A stretch of 64,000 nt of DNA from contig NC_049912.1 of assembly GCF_001411555.2 (NCBI RefSeq), positions 3,489,001-3,553,000 of the forward strand. The letters are read 5' to 3'. The notes below the pieces were generated by a model. It was not told the DNA's origin. It searched no databases and was given only the letters and a program-made list of their open reading frames with translations. The stretch's first letter is position 1, and every line of letters begins with the position of its first letter. Both the position numbers and the translations under genes were made by a program. This document shows positions 60,701 to 64,000 of this stretch, one piece after another. This stretch comes from Juglans regia (lineage: Eukaryota; Streptophyta; Magnoliopsida; Fagales; Juglandaceae).

Positions 60701-62491
60701 TTTAAGTTTTCTTGTGAATACTGCAGTACTAGTAATGGTGAAGGTTGCATGAAAAAGCCAGATGGATTTAAATGTGATTGCCCCTCCTGTGGTGTGGTAT
60801 GCCCTTATTTATTGCTGTTACTTTATTGTTTCTTTCAGAAACTGCCGTAGTGACATTTTAGGATAACCTCTGTTTTGCTCAAGAATTGAAATTGCGTTTT
60901 CTTTTTTGTCTTGTCTGTGCGGAGTGTGAGTTCTGTTCAATAATAAAAGCATTTAATAGTGTCTCAATCGTAGGCTCAGAAGGAGAAGGAACAGAAAAAG
61001 CAAGAAAATTGGAGAATGAAAGTTTGCAACAAGATTGCAATGCAGTCAAATTTTCCCAATGAGAAGATAATTGCAATGTATTTGTGTGACAACCATGGTT
61101 ATTTTGCTGGTAAGTTTGTTTGGCTTATTTAGTATTTGATAGCAAGGATTAAGGGGTGCTTATCAGAAAGTTAGTGATGTGCTTTTGGCATGAACTTCCT
61201 GAAATGCTTGGACTGAATATAAATTAAGATGCCTAAATAATATATGAAATGATATGTTTTTTTTATAAGAAATCCATGAGATGATATGTTAACCATAATT
61301 TAATGAATCTGTGACTTTTGTTTCCACTTGGGACATTGATAGATCTTAGGCCCTGTTTGGATACACATTTGGTCTCATCTCATCTCATCTCAACTCAACA
61401 TCCAAACACTACTCAAACACAAAAACTTTTCAATTTCTCTTTCATACTTTTTCATCTAATCATTACTAATCATTACAACTTTCTCAAACTTCCAAATAAA
61501 ACACAAAAAATAATTCAACTTTTTCAAATCCCAAAATAATATTAAAAAGTTATATTCTAACAATATTTTAATTTTATAATATTTTTATTCAACTTTTTCT
61601 CTCTCATTTTCCAAAACCCAATAAAAATCTAAACTCAAACTATTTCACTACTATTCACAAACTATCTCACTACTATTCACAAATTTCTCATCTTATCTCA
61701 TTTGAATATCCAAACAATAGTCTATATGGTCTTGCATGTGAGGCTATACGGTACTGCATATAACATATGGTCGCCACCTTTGGTTTGGATTAGTTTAAGG
61801 TTACTTATACTGGTATTGCATTTCAAGGCTCCCCGATCCGACCCCCGCGTTTCAGTTCAGCCTTTAGGACCTGCAAAAAAAGAAACAAATTCAAAATTAT
61901 TGATAATCTAGAAAAACTTCTTCTTCTTCTTCTTCTTCTTTTCATTTTATAACTTTTTGTTCGGACTATATCTTGCACAGGTCTATAACAGAGATTTTTT
62001 TGAATGTTTTTACAGGAAAAGATGGCCCTTGCATATCATGGGGAAGCCCAAAAACTGAAATGCTGGTTGATTTCTTGGCTTTTAATCAGATCTGGGAGCC
62101 ATCTTATATTCGGCGGATGATGTTTCCCATGTTGTCCACCATTTTCTTGAGAGAAATGGCTGTAAATCCTGTAAAAACTTTGTTGTATGGACAGTATGAG
62201 TTTGACTCTGTACTGCGTGTAAAGATTAGATACGGACATCCATTCTATTTGGTCAAGTGGATAAAAGTTGCATCTGCTCTGGGGAGTGCTATGTATACAA
62301 TCCCTACTGAGGAGTCTGATAGGCAGCAAAATGTTATAGCATCTGATGAATCTCCCAATTTATTGGAAGGGCCCGATGTTCCAGAGATTCATGTTGATGA
62401 GGAGGGCTGCTTCTACCTGTTGACAGATGAAAATATGGACCTTGTTCAGGCTGCTTTTCCAGAAAAGGTTGACAGTTTTTTGCGTGAAAAG
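57744..62491 (+). CDS. GEN1: Holliday-junction resolvase GEN1 (flap endonuclease GEN-like 1), 3' end outside window
   Basis: GEN1 is a Rad2/XPG-family nuclease that cuts Holliday junctions and flaps in the nucleus. Seven exons join in frame: 57744-57938, 58606-58782, 59868-60038, 60245-60426, 60550-60796, 60974-61109 and 62016-62491, about 528 residues so far; all introns are GT-AG. XPG-N: MGVGGNFWDLLKPYAR, RVVVDLSFWIVQHE and VFVLDGTPSPLKSQAR. XPG-I: KAKGEAEALCAQLNSEGYVD and CITADSDAFLYGAK, keeping the acidic metal ligands. Helix-hairpin region: LLVGNDHDLDGVQGIGLDTA. Exon 5 adds a Cys-rich segment (10 Cys in about 47 residues: RCCHCSFC, SCEYC, KCDCPSC). Exon 7 encodes the following GEN chromodomain-like region. 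Plant GEN1 proteins are about 600-630 residues, so one or two exons should lie beyond the LINE in intron 7. Confidence 0.93.
58272..58441 (+). mobile_element. hAT-like MITE, copy 2, in GEN1 intron 1
   Basis: It starts AGTAATGTTAGAGAGAAGTC and ends GTGACTTCTATCTATATTTA. It is near-identical in layout and orientation to 17003-17172, with scattered substitutions. It lies 330 bases past the exon 1 donor and leaves the splice sites intact. Confidence 0.75.
61349..61724 (+). mobile_element. PIF-like MITE (about 375 bp) in GEN1 intron 6
   Basis: It starts GGCCCTGTTTGGATACACATTT directly after TTA and ends TTGAATATCCAAACAATAGTC. It has the full internal order of tracts (CTCATCTCATCTCATCTCAA, CTACTCAAACACAAAAAC, CTCTCTCATTTTCC, CTACTATTCACAAACTATCT). 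It is the most complete long copy in the window and serves as the empty-site reference for the nested insertion at 2757. Confidence 0.72.
61918..61942. repeat. CTT microsatellite in GEN1 intron 6
   Basis: About seven CTT units, upstream of the exon 7 acceptor. It could add to a pyrimidine-rich environment but is about 75 bases from the splice site. Confidence 0.85.
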
Positions 62492-62566
62492 GTGTGCAAT
62501 GTTCCCCCCCGAAACTTAAAATTCTTTTGATTGTTGGATTTAGTATTATTCAAGTATGTTCTCTAG

Positions 62567-64000
62567 TTTTTTTTTTTTTTTTTTTTTTAAGTAATAAACT
62601 TTATTGATCTAATGCAACTAAGCAAAGCCCATGTACACAGGAAGTATACAAAAGAGACACACCTAATTGCACTCTAGCAAGCTGAAAAGAAAGCAAAAAC
62701 TCAAACATTCCCTCCCTTTAATACAATAGCAGAAAACCATTGAACCAAAGAAAATACAAAAAAGTTCCATTTCCCCCACTGTTCTTTCCTTGTTGTTGAA
62801 GCATCTCTCATTTCTTTCCAACCAAATACACCACAATAAGCACAAAGGGACCCTCCTCCATGTTGCCGCCAGCTGAGAGCTATGATGTTGCCTATTCCAA
62901 CATGCTAGGAGGTCCACCACACTCTTGGGCATAACCCAAGTCAACCCTGCCCTACTGATAATGCCATCCCATAACTCCTCACCACCTCACAATGCAGAAA
63001 AATATGATCAATCGATTCACCATCCTTCTTACACAAGTAGCACCACTCCAATACAATCATCCCTCGTTTTCTTAAATTGTCAGCTGTCAAAATCTTACCT
63101 AAAGCAGCAGTCCAAGCAAAAAATGCAACTTTAGGTGGCACTGGAACTCTCCATATACCCTTCCATGGGAACACTACGGGCTGGTGGTCTTGCAGCACCT
63201 TATAGAAAGATTTGACAGAAAGTTTTTTGTTCTTTGAATGTTTCCACAACATTCTATCTCCCCAATTCCTCCTAGCTTCCTAGAATAAAGAAAACTGAAA
63301 AAACCTGGTATCTCCTCAACTTCCCAATCCTGCACATTTCTGGAAAAGGTCAGATTCCAGTACACTGCCATTGGCTCGACATAAAACATCTGAAACAGCA
63401 ACCTGTTGATTTCTGGCTAATCTGAAGACTCTTGGAAATGCAGAAAACAGAGCTCTTTCACCACACCATTTATCAAACCAGAAATTAATTCTTGTGCCCT
63501 CACCAACCTCCAAACTGGTGTGTGTTGCGAATGCCTTCCACCCCTTTCTAATAAACTTCCAAAGACTCACTCCATAAGTCCCCCTACCCTCCTTAGAACA
63601 CCAACCCCCTTAATCACAACCATACTTCCCACCCACTACCATTCTCCACAACGAATCCTCTTCCAATTGGAATCTCCACAACCATTTTTCTAATAGGGCT
63701 TATCAAGTTACGCACCCCCAAGCCTCCCATCTCCTTTGGACTGCACACTTTTGGCCAACCCATAAGATGAAATTTGTATTCCTCACCCATAACCCCAAAA
63801 AAAAAAAAAGCACTAAAAAGTCTTTCAATCTGATTAGCCACCCCCACCGGTAAAGGAAATAAAGAGAGATAGTACGTGGGGTGATTGGAGAGGGTACTTT
63901 TGATAAGAGTTCATCTCCCCACCTTTTGAAAGGTAAAGTTGCTTCCAACTCGAAAATCTTTTTTCTACCTTCTCTACTATTCCATCCCAAATAGTTTTTG
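62567..64000 (-). mobile_element. L1-type LINE in GEN1 intron 7, 3' part (continues past window)
   Basis: A 22-nt T-run at 62567-62588 is the complement of a poly-A tail, with AATAAA on the minus strand just inside it. Minus-strand pieces toward the right edge: LCLLWCIWLERNERCF (62663-62944); a zf-RVT region with FYKVLQDH, GIWRVPVPPKVAFFAW and CYLCKKDGESIDHIFLHC (62941-63252); WKFIRKGWKAF, EGTRINFWFDKWCG and FPRVFRLARNQ (63316-63570); and [19 protein letters not shown] (63614-63847). There is no RNase H domain, unlike LINE remnants A and B, so it is a different family. The frames shift between pieces, so it is inactive. Confidence 0.85.

Overview
The window is nuclear DNA of a flowering plant. 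It has AT-rich spacers, GT-AG split genes of plant families, and Ty1/copia, Ty3/gypsy, CACTA, LINE and MITE elements. An abundant MITE with inner TCTCATCTCATCTC tracts and GGCC(T/C)(C/T)GTTTGG ends recalls repeats I associate with Fagales, perhaps the walnut family. That placement is recollection and unverified.

Four plausibly functional genes are visible. At the left edge is the 3' part of a single-exon MAPKKK17/18-type protein kinase (1-839, +). A seven-exon UDP-galactose/UDP-glucose transporter of the UTR2 type lies at 18486-20843 (-). A three-exon DUF4378/TRM-like gene lies at 24446-27590 (-). A Holliday-junction resolvase GEN1 begins at 57744 (+); seven exons are visible and it continues past the right edge. 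A fifth gene, RAD23 (4451-15689, +), is a non-processed pseudogene. It keeps most exons and splice sites, but a 6.2-kb copia element on the opposite strand splits exon 2, and it also carries a 1-nt deletion, an in-frame stop, a missing exon and a further frame break.

The centre, 30593-50552, is one roughly 20-kb CACTA transposon read on the minus strand. It has 27-bp terminal inverted repeats with three mismatches, a four-unit subterminal tandem array at its 5' (right) end, a decayed TNP2 gene, and a Transposase_24-type second gene near its left end. A decayed chromodomain-type Ty3/gypsy element on the plus strand is nested inside it. The junction of the gypsy 3' LTR with TNP2 is a truncation: the LTR has lost its last 65 bp and TNP2 its C-terminus. 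A promoter/leader-like stretch (33720-34440) inside the CACTA element is unexplained.

To the right, 51735-56160 holds two decayed LINEs on the minus strand. GEN1 introns carry a hAT-like MITE (intron 1), a PIF-like MITE (intron 6) and an L1-type LINE with its poly-A tract (intron 7). The left spacer (1873-4065) shows MITEs nested in a MITE; one nested copy has a perfect 9-bp target duplication, and a paralogous empty site at about 61580 confirms it.

The genes look like an ordinary unlinked plant neighbourhood; nothing suggests they act in one pathway. No convincing new multi-gene system was found. The most informative material is the record of transposon nesting and gene breakage. Exon limits were drawn by eye from splice sites, reading frame and family knowledge, without alignments.
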